This document shows positions 40,029 through 49,452 of a stretch of 64,000 nt of DNA, piece after piece. The position numbers and the translations under genes were made by a program. How positions within the stretch are numbered: the stretch's first letter is position 1; each line of letters begins with the position of its first letter. This DNA comes from Streptomyces sp. TRM68416. GTDB lineage: Bacteria > Actinomycetota > Actinomycetes > Streptomycetales > Streptomycetaceae. The notes beneath the pieces are model-generated. The model searched no databases and had not been told where the DNA came from. It was given only the letters and a program-made list of their open reading frames with translations. The stretch lies in contig NZ_JACVWU010000008.1 of the NCBI RefSeq assembly GCF_014596915.1, positions 1 to 64,000 on the forward strand. Direction: 5' to 3'.

Positions 40029-41027
40029 TCAGTCCCAGGACCCCAGTGCCGCGGGCAGCTTCCCCACCTCCGCCAGGTCCTCCGGCGTCAGCCGAAGCGC
40101 CTCCGCCGCCGCGTTCTCGGACACCCAGCGCTCCTGTTTGGCCCCCGGCACCGGGACCACGTGGCGGCCCTGGGCCAGTACCCACGCCAGGGCCACCTGG
40201 GCCGGAGTGACGTGCTCGCCGTGGCGGTGGGCGATGCGGCGCAGACCGGCGACGATCGGCTGGTTGGCGGCCATCATCTCGGCGGTGAAACGGGGGTGCC
40301 GGGCACGTACGTCGTCCGGCTCGAAGCCCTCGCCCGGCGTCAGCGTGCCGGTCAGGAAGCCGTTGCCCAGGGGCATCGCGGCGAGGAAGCCGATGCCGCG
40401 CGTCTCGCACCACGGCAGCAGGGACTCCAGGGCCTCCGGCGACCACACCGACAGCTCCGCCTGCACCGCGCTGACCGGGAACACCTGCTGCACCCGCCGC
40501 AGCTGACGGATCGTGGCGTCGTGCAGGCCGGTTCCGGAGCGGCGGCCGCCGCGCGCTCCCACCGCGCACAGTCCCAACGCCCGTACCTTTCCCGCCCGGA
40601 CGAGCTCCGCCATCGCCCCCCACGTCTCCTCGACGGGCACCTCGGGGTCGGCGCGGTGCAACTGGTAGAGGTCGATGACGTCCGTCTGCAGGCGCCGCAG
40701 CGACGCGTCGCACGCCCGCTTCACATAGCCGGGGCGGCCGTTGGCGACGATGTGCTGCTCACCGACCAGCAGCCCGACCTTGGTCGACACGAAGGCGTCC
40801 TGCCGGCGCTCCTTCAACACCCGCCCCAGCAGCAGCTCGTTGGTGAACGGGCCGTACATGTCGGCCGTGTCCAGCAGAGTCGAGCCGGAATCGAGCGCCC
40901 GGTGCACGGCCCTCAGCGACTCGGCACCGCGCTGCCGCGATCCGCTGTACGCCCAGCTCATCGGCATGCACCCGAGTCCGACAGCCCCCACCGTGAGCGC
41001 CGCCGCGCCGATCGTCCTGCGCTCCAC
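40029..41027 (-). CDS. Aldo/keto reductase
   Basis: 332 aa, GTG at 41025-41027 with GGGAGGG eleven bases upstream. NADPH-dependent oxidoreductase with the catalytic tetrad D53, Y58, K83 and H124 (LLDTADMYG, STKVGLL, YQLHRAD). The C-terminal cofactor pattern (VVPVPGAKQERWVSENAAAEAL) is complete. Substrate unknown. Divergent from the hydroxyacid dehydrogenase gene across 76 bp. Confidence 0.92.
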   Translation of the reverse strand: MERRTIGAAALTVGAVGLGCMPMSWAYSGSRQRGAESLRAVHRALDSGSTLLDTADMYGPFTNELLLGRVLKERRQDAFVSTKVGLLVGEQHIVANGRPGYVKRACDASLRRLQTDVIDLYQLHRADPEVPVEETWGAMAELVRAGKVRALGLCAVGARGGRRSGTGLHDATIRQLRRVQQVFPVSAVQAELSVWSPEALESLLPWCETRGIGFLAAMPLGNGFLTGTLTPGEGFEPDDVRARHPRFTAEMMAANQPIVAGLRRIAHRHGEHVTPAQVALAWVLAQGRHVVPVPGAKQERWVSENAAAEALRLTPEDLAEVGKLPAALGSWD

Positions 41028-41103
41028 CTGCTCGTGACCCTCCCTCTTCCGGCTCCCCAACCTAACCTCTGCCGTCCCGCACGCCTGACATAGCCTCCTG
41101 GGC

Positions 41104-42090
41104 ATGACTGCTGACGTGTGGCTCCCCATCCCGCCGGAAGAGATCGCAGGGCTCCCGGCGGGCCCCAACTACCTTTTCTGGGACGGGGGCGAGGACGGTG
41201 ACCAGCCGTTCCCCGGAGACCCCGCCGACTGCGTGATGTACGTCGTCCCGTACATGAAGAGCCTGCCGGTGCGGGTCGGCCCGCTGGAGCACCTGCGGAA
41301 CGTGCGGGTCATCCAGACGCTGACCGCGGGCGTCGACGACGTACTGGCCCGGCTGTCCGTGGTGGCGCCGGGCGTGACGCTGTGCAACGCGCGCGGAGTG
41401 CACGAGGCCAGCACGGCCGAACTCGCCCTCACGCTGACCCTCGCCTCGCTGCGGGGCATCCCCGAGTTCGTCCGGGCGCAGCAGCGGGAGCACTGGCAGG
41501 GCGCCTTCTACCCCTCCCTCGCCGACAAGAACGTCCTCATCGTCGGCTACGGCTCCATCGGCGCCGCCATCGAGGACCGGCTCGCGCCCTTCGAGTGTGC
41601 GCGGGTGGCGCGCGTCGCGCGCTCCGCGCGCACCACGGAGCGCGGGCCGGTGCATCCGTTCACCGAGCTGCACGCCCTGCTCCCCGAAGCGGATGTCGTC
41701 ATCCTGTCCACGCCGCTCACCGAAACCACCCACCACCTGGCCGGCGCCGACTTCCTGGCCCGTATGAAGGACGGCGCGCTCCTGGTCAACGTCGCCCGCG
41801 GCGCCGTGGTGGACACCAAGGCGCTCCTGGCCGAACTGGAGAACGGCCGTATCACCGCCGCACTCGACGTCACCGACCCCGAGCCGCTGCCGCCCGGTCA
41901 TCCCCTGTGGCATGCGCCGGGTGTGCTCATCAGCCCTCACGTGGGCGGACCGACATCCGCGTTCCTGCCGCGCGCCAAGCGGCTGCTGGTGGACCAGTTG
42001 AACCGATTCGTGAACCGGGAGCCCCTGCGCAACGTGATCCTTACGACGGGTGCCGCAAGCGCCCGAGCCGCAGACGCAACAGACGCGTAA
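41104..42090 (+). CDS. D-isomer-specific 2-hydroxyacid dehydrogenase
   Basis: 328 aa, ATG at 41104. Rossmann motif GYGSIG (148-153) and the catalytic trio R232 (NVARGAVVD), E260 (DPEPLPPGHPLW) and H279 (SPHVGGPT). Members reduce 2-keto acids or glyoxylate/hydroxypyruvate; specificity not predictable. Nearest neighbours are an oxidoreductase (divergent) and a c-di-GMP protein. Confidence 0.92.
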   Translation: MTADVWLPIPPEEIAGLPAGPNYLFWDGGEDGDQPFPGDPADCVMYVVPYMKSLPVRVGPLEHLRNVRVIQTLTAGVDDVLARLSVVAPGVTLCNARGVHEASTAELALTLTLASLRGIPEFVRAQQREHWQGAFYPSLADKNVLIVGYGSIGAAIEDRLAPFECARVARVARSARTTERGPVHPFTELHALLPEADVVILSTPLTETTHHLAGADFLARMKDGALLVNVARGAVVDTKALLAELENGRITAALDVTDPEPLPPGHPLWHAPGVLISPHVGGPTSAFLPRAKRLLVDQLNRFVNREPLRNVILTTGAASARAADATDA

Positions 42091-42497
42091 CCCACTTCGG
42101 GTACCCTCCGCAACCTTCCGGGCGCGGTGCGTACCCGCATGTCGTCGGTCGTCACGGAGCGTAGAGAAGCTATGTCCCTGAGTGACGAGACTGGTGTATC
42201 GTCCCGACAGGGGCTGCGCCGCGCACCGTTCGGCGCCGGGGATGGACATTGCAGACTGTGAGGGGGGCGACGGGCGATGCACGGCCTATGGACGAACGAT
42301 CCGACGCGGCGGGGCCGCCGGCGGCGACCCTGGCGCAGGGCAGCGCGCAGACGCGGCCCCCACGGCAGTCACGGTGGCCAGCACGGCCAGCACGGTCATC
42401 ACACCCATCACCGGCGGCACAGCAGCCGCAGGAAGCATGCGCACCCAGCACACCGGGACCCGCGGGACCCGGGAGCGGCGCGGACCGGGAGGACCCG
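42091..42497 (+). promoter_or_regulatory. Leader region before the CdgF-like gene
   Basis: About 400 bp if the GTG at 42498 is the true start. It contains a 29-codon open frame at 42172-42261 (MSLSDETGVSSRQGL...) with only a weak GGAGCG upstream, and GGTGTATCGT (42191-42200), which could hold a -10 element. The frame of the downstream gene is open back to 42249, but residues encoded there are Pro/Ala/Arg-rich and look non-native. Confidence 0.35.
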
Positions 42498-45497
42498 GTG
42501 AACTCGCCGTCGCCTCCCACGACCGTGCTCCACGGAGCGCTGCGGGCTCAGCCCTCGTCGGGGGCGCTGCTGCCCCGGTCGCCGTTCGGGGGCGGCGGGT
42601 CCGGTCTGCTCCCCCAACTCGTCCTGGCCCTGCTGTGCGCGGGGTACGCCGTCGGCTCCGCGCTCGGCTGGGGTTCGGCACAAGTCGCGCTGATCATGGG
42701 TGACTTCGGACTGAGCGCGGCGGCCGGTACCGCCGCCGTCTCCTGCTTCCTCTACGCCCGAAGCCGCCGCATCCGCTTTCGACCGGCCTGGCTGCTGTTC
42801 GCCTTCTCCTCCGCGATGGCGGCCCTGGGCAACCTGGTCTGGGGCTGGTACGAGGTCGTCCTGAAGCAGCCCGTGCCCAGCCCCAGTTACGCGGACGGCT
42901 TCTTCCTCTGCTTCGCCCCGCCCGCCATCGTGGGGCTGCTGGTGCTCGCCAAGCGCCCTGTGACAAAGGCCGGTTGGGTCTGCCTCGCGCTGGACGCCTG
43001 GCTGATCGGCGGCTCGCTGCTCACGCTGTCGTGGAGCCTCGCCCTGGCCCAGACGGCGGCCCAGACCGGGGCGTCGAGCGTGGCCCACACCGCGCTGTCG
43101 CTGGCCTACCCGCTGCTCGACATCGCCCTGGTCAGCATGGTGCTCGCACTGCACTTCCGGCGCTCGTCGGTCAACCGCACCGCGGTGAACACCGCAATCG
43201 GCGCACTGGCCCTGACCGTGATGTGCGACGCCCTGTTCACCTCACCGCTGATGCACAACAACTACCGCTCCGGGCAACTGCTCGACGCGGGCTGGTTCGC
43301 CGGCTCCCTGCTGCTCGCCTACGCCCCCTGGGCCACCTCCCGGCACGGCGACGCCGAGCACCGGGAGAGCACCGGGTACACGCGCGTGGTGCGCGAGCAC
43401 CTGCCGGGCCGCAGCGGCACCCACCACGTGCCCGTGCAGGGAGGCGATCACAGCCGGTATCCGGCGGCCCGGCCGATCGCCGGCTCCCTGGCGGCCCTCA
43501 CGCCCTACCTCGCCGCCGCCGTCTGCACCCTGGGCATCCTCTACAACGTCCTCAACGGCCGCAGCGTCGACCGGGTCGTCCTCATCACCGGCGGCACCGT
43601 CGTCCTCGCCCTCGTGGTGCGCCAGGGCATCATGCTGCTCGACAACATCACCCTCACCCAGGAACTGGCGCAGAAGGAGAACCACTTCCGCTCCCTGGTG
43701 CAGGGCTCCAGCGACGTCATCATGATCGCCGCGCCCAGCGGCATCCTCCGCTATGTCTCCCCGGCCGCCGCCGGCGTCTACGGCCGCCCCGCGGAGGAGC
43801 TGGTGGGGACGGAACTGGCCAACCTCATCCACCCGGAGGACCTGGGCTGCGTGGTGCACGAAGTGCGCCGCTTCCTCGCCGCCAGCCCACTTGAGGAACC
43901 CACTACGCGCATCGAGTGCCGCTTCCGCTCCGGAGACGGAGGCTGGCTGAACGTCGAGTCGACCGTCAACCGCCACCACGGCGGCCTCATCTTCAACAGC
44001 CGGGACGTGACCGAAAGGGTGCGCCTGCAGGCGCAGCTCCAGCACAACGCCGAACACGACCCGCTCACCGACCTGCCCAACCGCGCCCTGTTCACCAAGC
44101 GCGTCCAGCAGGCCCTGTCCGGCCGACGCGCCTCCGACCGCGGCGCCGCCCTGCGCGGCACGGCCGTCCTCTTCATCGACCTCGACGGCTTCAAGGCCGT
44201 CAACGACACCATCGGGCACCAGGCCGGGGACGAACTGCTGGTCCAGGCCGCCCGCAGACTCCAGGAGGCGGTCCGGCACGGCGACACCGCATCCAGACTG
44301 GGCGGTGACGAGTTCGCCGCCCTCATCGTCGGGGACGGCACCCGTGACCGCACCGCCCGTGAACGCCACATCCTGGAACTGGCCGACCGTCTGAGGCTCA
44401 CGCTGTCGCAGCCGTACGTCATCGACGGCAACGATGTCCGGGTCGCCGCCTCCATCGGCGTCGCCTTCGCCGAACCCGGCCTCGGCGCGGGGGAGCTGCT
44501 GCGCAACGCCGACCTCGCGATGTACCGCGCCAAAGCGGCCGGCAAGGGCCGCGTCGAGCTGTACAAGCCGCAGATGCAGCAGGACGTCGTACGCAAGGCG
44601 GAGTTGGCGACGCGGCTGCGGGCCGCGCTGCACGACGGCGAGTTCGCGCTGCTGCACCAGCCGGTGGTCTGTCTGGAGGACGGCCGGATCACGTCGGTCT
44701 CCGCCCAGGCGCGCTGGCGGTCCTCGCAGGGCGTGCTGTTCACCCCGGCCGAGTTCCTGCGGGTGGCCGAGGACAGCGACAAGACCGCCGAGCTGGGCCG
44801 CTGGATGCTGGAGGAGGCCGTGGAGCAGGCCGCCGAGCGCACCGCGACCGGGCTCGCCGTCCCCGTCACGGTCCGGATGGGCGCGCGGCGGCTGCTGGAC
44901 CGTTCGCTGCCGCCCGGCTCGATCGAGGCGCTGCTGACCCGGTACGGGCTGCCGTCGGGCTCCCTGGTGATCGAGCTGTCCGACACCGACCCGCGGGTTC
45001 AGCTGGACGAGCTGGAGCGGCGGCTGAGCGCCCTGCGCAGACTGGGCGTGCGGATCGCCCTGGACGGCTTCGGCGGCGGCGTCGCGGCCATCACCGCCCT
45101 GCGCAGGCTCCCCGCCGACATCCTCAAGCTGGACCGCAGCCTGGTCGAGGGCGTCGTCGAGTCCGCCCGGCTGTACAAGATCACCAGCGGGCTGCTGCGG
45201 ATCGCCACCGATCTGGGCCTGCAGTCCGTGGCCGACGGCGTGGACCTGCCCGAGCAGGTCGTCGCGCTGCGCGCGATGGGCTGCACCCACGGCCAGGGCA
45301 TGGCGTTCTCCGGCCCGCTGGACGAGTACCGGCTGCGCCGGGCGCTCGGTTCCGGCCATTATCCGGTGCCGCACGGACCGGTGGAGCCCGCGTTCGCGGG
45401 GGGCGCCACGGCGGGGTACGCCCGCGGGGTGCCCGCGATTCTCGGAGGCGGCAGCGTGCTTCGCTCACATAATGAGACTCCCGTCCCACCACCTTGA
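42498..45497 (+). CDS. Membrane PAS-GGDEF-EAL protein with degenerate EAL (CdgF-like)
   Basis: 999 aa from the GTG at 42498, which has GGGAGG seven bases upstream; starts at 42288 or 42249 would extend it. About nine to ten TM helices (roughly 38-330 plus one near 350-390), then PAS (NHFRSLVQGSSDVIMI ... DVTERVRLQ), GGDEF with intact motif (44301-44315) and a C-terminal EAL domain. In the EAL domain the E-A-L motif reads S-A-Q, the NVS motif TVR, DDFG reads DGFG, and AEGVE reads ADGVD. So cyclase activity is plausible and phosphodiesterase activity unlikely. Domain order resembles CdgF. Confidence 0.88.
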   Translation: MNSPSPPTTVLHGALRAQPSSGALLPRSPFGGGGSGLLPQLVLALLCAGYAVGSALGWGSAQVALIMGDFGLSAAAGTAAVSCFLYARSRRIRFRPAWLLFAFSSAMAALGNLVWGWYEVVLKQPVPSPSYADGFFLCFAPPAIVGLLVLAKRPVTKAGWVCLALDAWLIGGSLLTLSWSLALAQTAAQTGASSVAHTALSLAYPLLDIALVSMVLALHFRRSSVNRTAVNTAIGALALTVMCDALFTSPLMHNNYRSGQLLDAGWFAGSLLLAYAPWATSRHGDAEHRESTGYTRVVREHLPGRSGTHHVPVQGGDHSRYPAARPIAGSLAALTPYLAAAVCTLGILYNVLNGRSVDRVVLITGGTVVLALVVRQGIMLLDNITLTQELAQKENHFRSLVQGSSDVIMIAAPSGILRYVSPAAAGVYGRPAEELVGTELANLIHPEDLGCVVHEVRRFLAASPLEEPTTRIECRFRSGDGGWLNVESTVNRHHGGLIFNSRDVTERVRLQAQLQHNAEHDPLTDLPNRALFTKRVQQALSGRRASDRGAALRGTAVLFIDLDGFKAVNDTIGHQAGDELLVQAARRLQEAVRHGDTASRLGGDEFAALIVGDGTRDRTARERHILELADRLRLTLSQPYVIDGNDVRVAASIGVAFAEPGLGAGELLRNADLAMYRAKAAGKGRVELYKPQMQQDVVRKAELATRLRAALHDGEFALLHQPVVCLEDGRITSVSAQARWRSSQGVLFTPAEFLRVAEDSDKTAELGRWMLEEAVEQAAERTATGLAVPVTVRMGARRLLDRSLPPGSIEALLTRYGLPSGSLVIELSDTDPRVQLDELERRLSALRRLGVRIALDGFGGGVAAITALRRLPADILKLDRSLVEGVVESARLYKITSGLLRIATDLGLQSVADGVDLPEQVVALRAMGCTHGQGMAFSGPLDEYRLRRALGSGHYPVPHGPVEPAFAGGATAGYARGVPAILGGGSVLRSHNETPVPPP
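45468..45473 (+). promoter_or_regulatory. Candidate -10 element for ilvBNC
   Basis: CATAAT lies inside the 3' end of the upstream gene, about 58 bp before the leader-peptide ATG. No convincing -35 hexamer was seen 16-18 bp upstream. Assignment is tentative and rests on its AT content in a GC-rich region. Confidence 0.35.
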
Positions 45498-45530
45498 CAC
45501 GCGGTGCGTGCCGGGGGGAGGGTCAGTGCC

Positions 45531-45572
45531 ATGCGCACCCGAATTCTCGTACTTGGAAAGCGCGTCGGCTGA
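45531..45572 (+). CDS. ilvB leader peptide (attenuation)
   Basis: ATG preceded by GGGGGGAGGG (45513-45522). It encodes MRTRILVLGKRVG, thirteen residues with one Ile, two Leu and two Val, the branched-chain amino acids made by the downstream genes. It is followed at once by a hairpin and then by an intrinsic terminator before ilvB. This is the arrangement of a translation-controlled attenuator: ribosome stalling at Ile/Leu/Val codons should let transcription continue. Confidence 0.85.
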   Translation: MRTRILVLGKRVG

Positions 45573-45596
45573 CGCTGAGCCCTCGACCGCTCAGCG
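45573..45596 (+). promoter_or_regulatory. Hairpin directly after the leader peptide
   Basis: CGCTGAGC and GCTCAGCG pair perfectly over an 8-nt loop CCTCGACC, beginning at the base after the leader stop. Position fits a pause or protector hairpin. CCCTCG (45580-45585), spanning the stem end and loop, copies part of the 5' arm of the terminator, so it could compete for the 3' arm. Confidence 0.65.
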
Positions 45597-45614
45597 ACCC
45601 ACTCCCGGCGCGCT

Positions 45615-45648
45615 CCCCTCGCTTGCCTAACGGCACGAGGGGTTTTTT
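45615..45648 (+). terminator. Attenuator terminator before ilvB
   Basis: CCCCTCG and CGAGGGG form the stem base, with TGCC-TAAC-GGCA stacking inside, followed by six T residues. It is 64 bp before the ilvB start and downstream of the leader peptide. One of the two clear U-run terminators in the window. Confidence 0.9.
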
Positions 45649-45711
45649 GTTGCACAGGCAGCAGTCGTACACCGCACAAACTTCGCAAAAACCCTCAGCA
45701 TCGAGAAGAGA

Positions 45712-47568
45712 ATGCCGATGACCGAGCAGGCCACCGGGGCCCATCATCCGCAGCCGCGGCCCCGATCCGGAGGACAGCAGTCCGCGCCCGAGCACGTCAC
45801 GGGTGCGAAGTCCCTCATCCGCTCCCTCGAGGAGGTCGGCGCCGACACGGTATTCGGCATTCCCGGCGGTGCGATCCTCCCGGCGTACGACCCGCTGATG
45901 GACTCCACCAAGGTCCGCCACGTCCTGGTCCGGCACGAGCAGGGCGCCGGCCACGCCGCCACCGGCTACGCGCAGGCCACCGGCCGCGTCGGCGTCTGCA
46001 TGGCCACCTCGGGCCCCGGCGCCACCAACCTGGTCACCCCGATCGCCGACGCCCACATGGACTCGGTCCCGCTGGTCGCGATCACCGGCCAGGTCGCCTC
46101 CAAGGCGATCGGCACGGACGCCTTCCAGGAGGCGGACATCGTCGGCATCACCATGCCGATCACCAAGCACAACTTCCTGGTCACCAAGGCCGAGGACATC
46201 CCCCGGGTGATCGCGCAGGCGTTCCACATCGCCTCCACCGGCCGCCCCGGCCCGGTCCTGGTCGACATCGCCAAGGACGCCCTCCAGGCGCAGACCACCT
46301 TCTCCTGGCCGCCCACCATGGACCTGCCCGGCTACCGGCCCGTCACCAAGCCGCACGCCAAGCAGATCCGCGAGGCCGCCAAGCTGATCACCGCCGCCAA
46401 GCGCCCGATCCTCTACGTCGGCGGCGGCGTCCTCAAGGCACAGGCCACCGCCGAACTGAAGGTCCTCGCCGAGCTGACCGGCGCGCCCGTCACCACCACC
46501 CTGATGGCGCTCGGCGCGTTCCCCGACACCCACCCCCAGCACCTGGGCATGCCTGGCATGCACGGCTCGGTGGCCGCCGTCACCGGCCTGCAGAAGGCCG
46601 ACCTGATCGTCGCCCTCGGCGCCCGCTTCGACGACCGCGTCACCGGCAAGCTGGACAGCTTCGCCCCGTACGCCAAGATCGTGCACGCCGACATCGACCC
46701 GGCGGAGATCGGCAAGAACCGTGCCGCCGACGTGCCGATCGTCGGTGACGCCCGCGAGGTCATCGCCGACCTGATCCAGGCCGTGCAGAAGGAGTACAGC
46801 GAGGGGCACCAGGGGGACTACAGCGCCTGGTGGACCGACCTGAAGCGGTGGCGCGAGACCTACCCGCTCGGCTACGACCAGCCCGAGGACGGCTCGCTCT
46901 CCCCGCAGCAGGTCATCGAGCGCATCGGCCAACTCGCCCCCGAGGGCACGATCTTCGCGGCGGGCGTCGGCCAGCACCAGATGTGGGCCGCCCACTTCAT
47001 CCAGTACGACAAGCCCGCCACCTGGCTCAACTCCGGCGGCGCCGGCACGATGGGCTACGCGGTCCCGGCCGCGATGGGCGCCAAGGCCGGAGCCCCGGAC
47101 CAGACCGTCTGGGCGATCGACGGCGACGGCTGCTTCCAGATGACCAATCAGGAACTCACCACCTGCGCCCTGAACAACATCCCGATCAAGGTCGCCATCA
47201 TCAACAACGGCGCCCTCGGCATGGTCCGCCAGTGGCAGACCCTGTTCTACAACCAGCGCTACTCCAACACCGTGCTGCACAGCGGCCCCGAGGCCGACGG
47301 CAAGCAGCCCAGCGCCGGCACCCGCGTCCCCGACTTCGTCAAGCTGTCGGAGGCCATGGGCTGTTACGCGATCCGCTGCGAGGACCCGGCCGACCTCGAC
47401 AAGGTCATCGAAGAGGCGAACTCGATCAACGACCGCCCGGTCGTCATCGACTTCATCGTCCACGAGGACGCCATGGTGTGGCCGATGGTCGCCGCCGGCA
47501 CCTCCAACGACGAGATCATGGCCGCCCGGGACGTCCGCCCCGACTTCGGCGACAACGAAGACGACTGA
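45712..47568 (+). CDS. ilvB: Acetolactate synthase large subunit
   Basis: 618 aa, ATG at 45712 (a second ATG two codons later is equally usable). ThDP enzyme that condenses pyruvate or 2-ketobutyrate in the first shared step of valine, leucine and isoleucine synthesis. [12 protein letters not shown], the catalytic glutamate in [17 protein letters not shown]-domain RFDDRVTGK, and the ThDP motif [12 protein letters not shown] ... [12 protein letters not shown] are present. Controlled by the attenuator upstream. Confidence 0.96.
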   Translation: MPMTEQATGAHHPQPRPRSGGQQSAPEHVTGAKSLIRSLEEVGADTVFGIPGGAILPAYDPLMDSTKVRHVLVRHEQGAGHAATGYAQATGRVGVCMATSGPGATNLVTPIADAHMDSVPLVAITGQVASKAIGTDAFQEADIVGITMPITKHNFLVTKAEDIPRVIAQAFHIASTGRPGPVLVDIAKDALQAQTTFSWPPTMDLPGYRPVTKPHAKQIREAAKLITAAKRPILYVGGGVLKAQATAELKVLAELTGAPVTTTLMALGAFPDTHPQHLGMPGMHGSVAAVTGLQKADLIVALGARFDDRVTGKLDSFAPYAKIVHADIDPAEIGKNRAADVPIVGDAREVIADLIQAVQKEYSEGHQGDYSAWWTDLKRWRETYPLGYDQPEDGSLSPQQVIERIGQLAPEGTIFAAGVGQHQMWAAHFIQYDKPATWLNSGGAGTMGYAVPAAMGAKAGAPDQTVWAIDGDGCFQMTNQELTTCALNNIPIKVAIINNGALGMVRQWQTLFYNQRYSNTVLHSGPEADGKQPSAGTRVPDFVKLSEAMGCYAIRCEDPADLDKVIEEANSINDRPVVIDFIVHEDAMVWPMVAAGTSNDEIMAARDVRPDFGDNEDD

Positions 47569-47589
47569 GCGAGAGAGACGTAGAAGAAC

Positions 47590-48114
47590 ATGTCCAAGCA
47601 CACGCTCTCGGTCCTGGTGGAGAACACGCCCGGCATCCTGGCCCGGATCGCCGCCCTGTTCTCCCGCCGCGGCTTCAACATCGACTCGCTCGCGGTCGGC
47701 GTCACCGAGCACCCCGACATCTCCCGCATCACCATCGTGGTGAGCGTGGACGACCTGCCGCTGGAGCAGGTGACCAAGCAGCTCAACAAGCTCGTCAACG
47801 TGCTGAAGATCGTCGAGCTGGAGCCCGGTGCGGCCGTTCAGCGCGAACTCGTTCTGGTGAAGGTGCGCGCCGACAACGAGACGCGCTCCCAGATCATCGA
47901 GATCGTCCAGCTCTTCCGCGCCAAGACCGTCGACGTCTCCCCGGAGGCCGTCACCATCGAGGCCACCGGCTCCAGCGACAAGCTGGAGGCCATGCTGAAG
48001 ATGCTGGAGCCGTTCGGCATCAAGGAGCTCGTGCAGTCCGGCACGATCGCGATCGGCCGCGGCGCCCGCTCCATCACGGACCGCTCGCTGCGCGCCCTCG
48101 ACCGCAGCGCGTAA
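47590..48114 (+). CDS. ilvN: Acetolactate synthase small (regulatory) subunit
   Basis: 174 aa, ATG at 47590. N-terminal ACT domain (HTLSVLVENTPGILARIAALFSRRGFNIDSL) binds valine for feedback inhibition, followed by the ALS small-subunit C-terminal domain (RELVLVKVRADNETRSQIIEIVQLFRA). 21 bp after ilvB. Confidence 0.96.
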   Translation: MSKHTLSVLVENTPGILARIAALFSRRGFNIDSLAVGVTEHPDISRITIVVSVDDLPLEQVTKQLNKLVNVLKIVELEPGAAVQRELVLVKVRADNETRSQIIEIVQLFRAKTVDVSPEAVTIEATGSSDKLEAMLKMLEPFGIKELVQSGTIAIGRGARSITDRSLRALDRSA

Positions 48115-49221
<1,107 letters not shown>

Positions 49222-49232
49222 AGCCTCGGGCC

Positions 49233-49263
49233 ACGGGGCCGGAGCGGACTGCTCCGGCCCCGT
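49233..49263 (+). terminator. 13-bp hairpin terminator after ilvC
   Basis: ACGGGGCCGGAGC and GCTCCGGCCCCGT pair perfectly around GGACT, 11 bp after the ilvC stop, followed by TG rather than a U-run. It separates the ilv genes from serA. Confidence 0.8.
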
Positions 49264-49452
49264 TGTCCACCCCGTCCAGCCACGGACGGGTGATCCTTAC
49301 GCAGCGGCGCAAAACGATGCTCCTGGCGCCACTACACTGCTGCACAACATACGCGTCAGGCCCACAGCGTCGTGCGTCTTCCACGCGGCAAGCCCCCTCC
49401 ACCGCCTGCGGCCGTCGGGACGGCCGTCCGCATTGGACATGTGAGGACTCAC
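49264..49452 (+). promoter_or_regulatory. serA promoter and leader
   Basis: 189 bp. TACACT at 49333-49338 fits a -10 element; no good -35 was identified. The leader contains a short hairpin CGGCCGT-CGGG-ACGGCCG (49409-49426) just upstream of the GAGGA site (49443-49447) that serves the GTG at 49453. Its hairpin might influence translation, but nothing else supports that. Confidence 0.4.

Noticed and set aside
42172..42261. 29-codon open frame before the CdgF-like gene
   Set aside because: Weak ribosome site and no recognisable sequence; mentioned with the leader region but not called a gene.
45494..45499. TTGACA as a -35 element for ilvBNC
   Set aside because: Perfect hexamer, but the sequence 16-18 bases downstream (GGGAGG region) is the leader ribosome site with no -10-like sequence.
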